From Meloidogyne chitwoodi (Eukaryota; Nematoda; Chromadorea; Rhabditida; Meloidogynidae), in NCBI GenBank assembly GCA_015183035.1, contig JACZZP010000025.1:62001-126000 (forward strand): 64,000 nt of DNA. The letters are read 5' to 3'. Positions 63,901 through 64,000 of the stretch are shown here, piece after piece. Made by a program: the position numbers and the translations under genes. Position 1 is the stretch's first letter, and each line of letters begins with the position of its first letter. Under the pieces are notes generated by a model. That model was not told where the DNA came from. It saw only the letters and a list, made by a program, of their open reading frames with translations, and did not search any database.

Positions 63901-64000
63901 TTTATTTTTATAATTTTTCAAATAAAATTTTATTAATAAAGAATTGGGAATAATTGAGATATAAGAAATTTTTCAATAAATTTTTATAAATCTGTTATAA
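54938..64000. repeat. Satellite 3: 147-bp tandem array, about 62 copies
   Basis: Period 147 bp (TTGGGAAT/TTGGAAAT at 57301, 57448, 57595, 57742), about 12% GC, open at the right window edge. Every unit carries TTGATCAA. Two main types, AAATTCTATT with TTGGAAAT (C) and AAATTTTATT with TTGGGAAT (T), follow a C-T-T order between about 56690 and 60080, a 441-bp three-unit higher-order repeat. A private 4-base loss (AAAGTTGG) at about 56123 and 58033 marks a copied block of 13 units (1910 bp). Units after 60200 are less uniform, with single-base indels in T or A runs. The array joins satellite 2 directly at 54937/54938. Confidence 0.97.

Overview
This 64 kb window is non-bacterial, very AT-rich eukaryotic DNA. 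The evidence is short GT-AG introns, multi-exon genes with signal peptides, many small inverted-repeat transposons, and three unrelated satellite arrays filling about 46 of the 64 kb. The style (tandem families of small secreted cysteine-containing proteins, tiny introns, 20-25% GC) suits a nematode, and a plant-parasitic root-knot type (Meloidogyne) is my best guess. No marker gene proves this.

Layout. (1) 1-30585: satellite 1, about 259 copies of a 118-bp unit, open at the left window edge. It has a four-unit higher-order repeat at the left and several kilobase-scale segmental duplications. (2) 30586-47800: an 18-kb gene island. (3) 47801-54937: satellite 2, a 97-bp unit, with a 710-bp hAT-like element sitting in its first unit. 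(4) 54938-64000: satellite 3, a 147-bp unit of about 12% GC, open at the right edge and joined directly to satellite 2.

The island holds a head-to-tail family on the minus strand. Gene A (34542 to 32270) and gene B (38551 to 36453) can each be reconstructed as five exons with matching splice phases, giving predicted secreted proteins of 397 and 392 residues. Gene C (42427 to 40573) has the same five exons but one extra base in exon 4 breaks the frame. Two relics follow: a decayed last exon at 39752-40110, interrupted by a 124-bp mobile element, and an orphan last exon (gene D, 46609-46241) cut off from its upstream exons by a 933-bp inverted-repeat element. I do not recognise the family. It looks like a lineage-specific secreted family under birth-and-death evolution.

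On the plus strand at 45333-45576 is a separate two-exon gene for a 55-residue secreted peptide with a TATA box. It is too short for usual ORF cut-offs.

The rest of the island is mostly non-autonomous foldback or TIR elements. Several have target-site duplications, and one has an empty-site comparison between paralogues. Nearly 1.8 copies of satellite 3 also lie inside the island, directly against the decayed exon. No rRNA, tRNA, CRISPR array, canonical telomere repeat or full-length transposase was seen.
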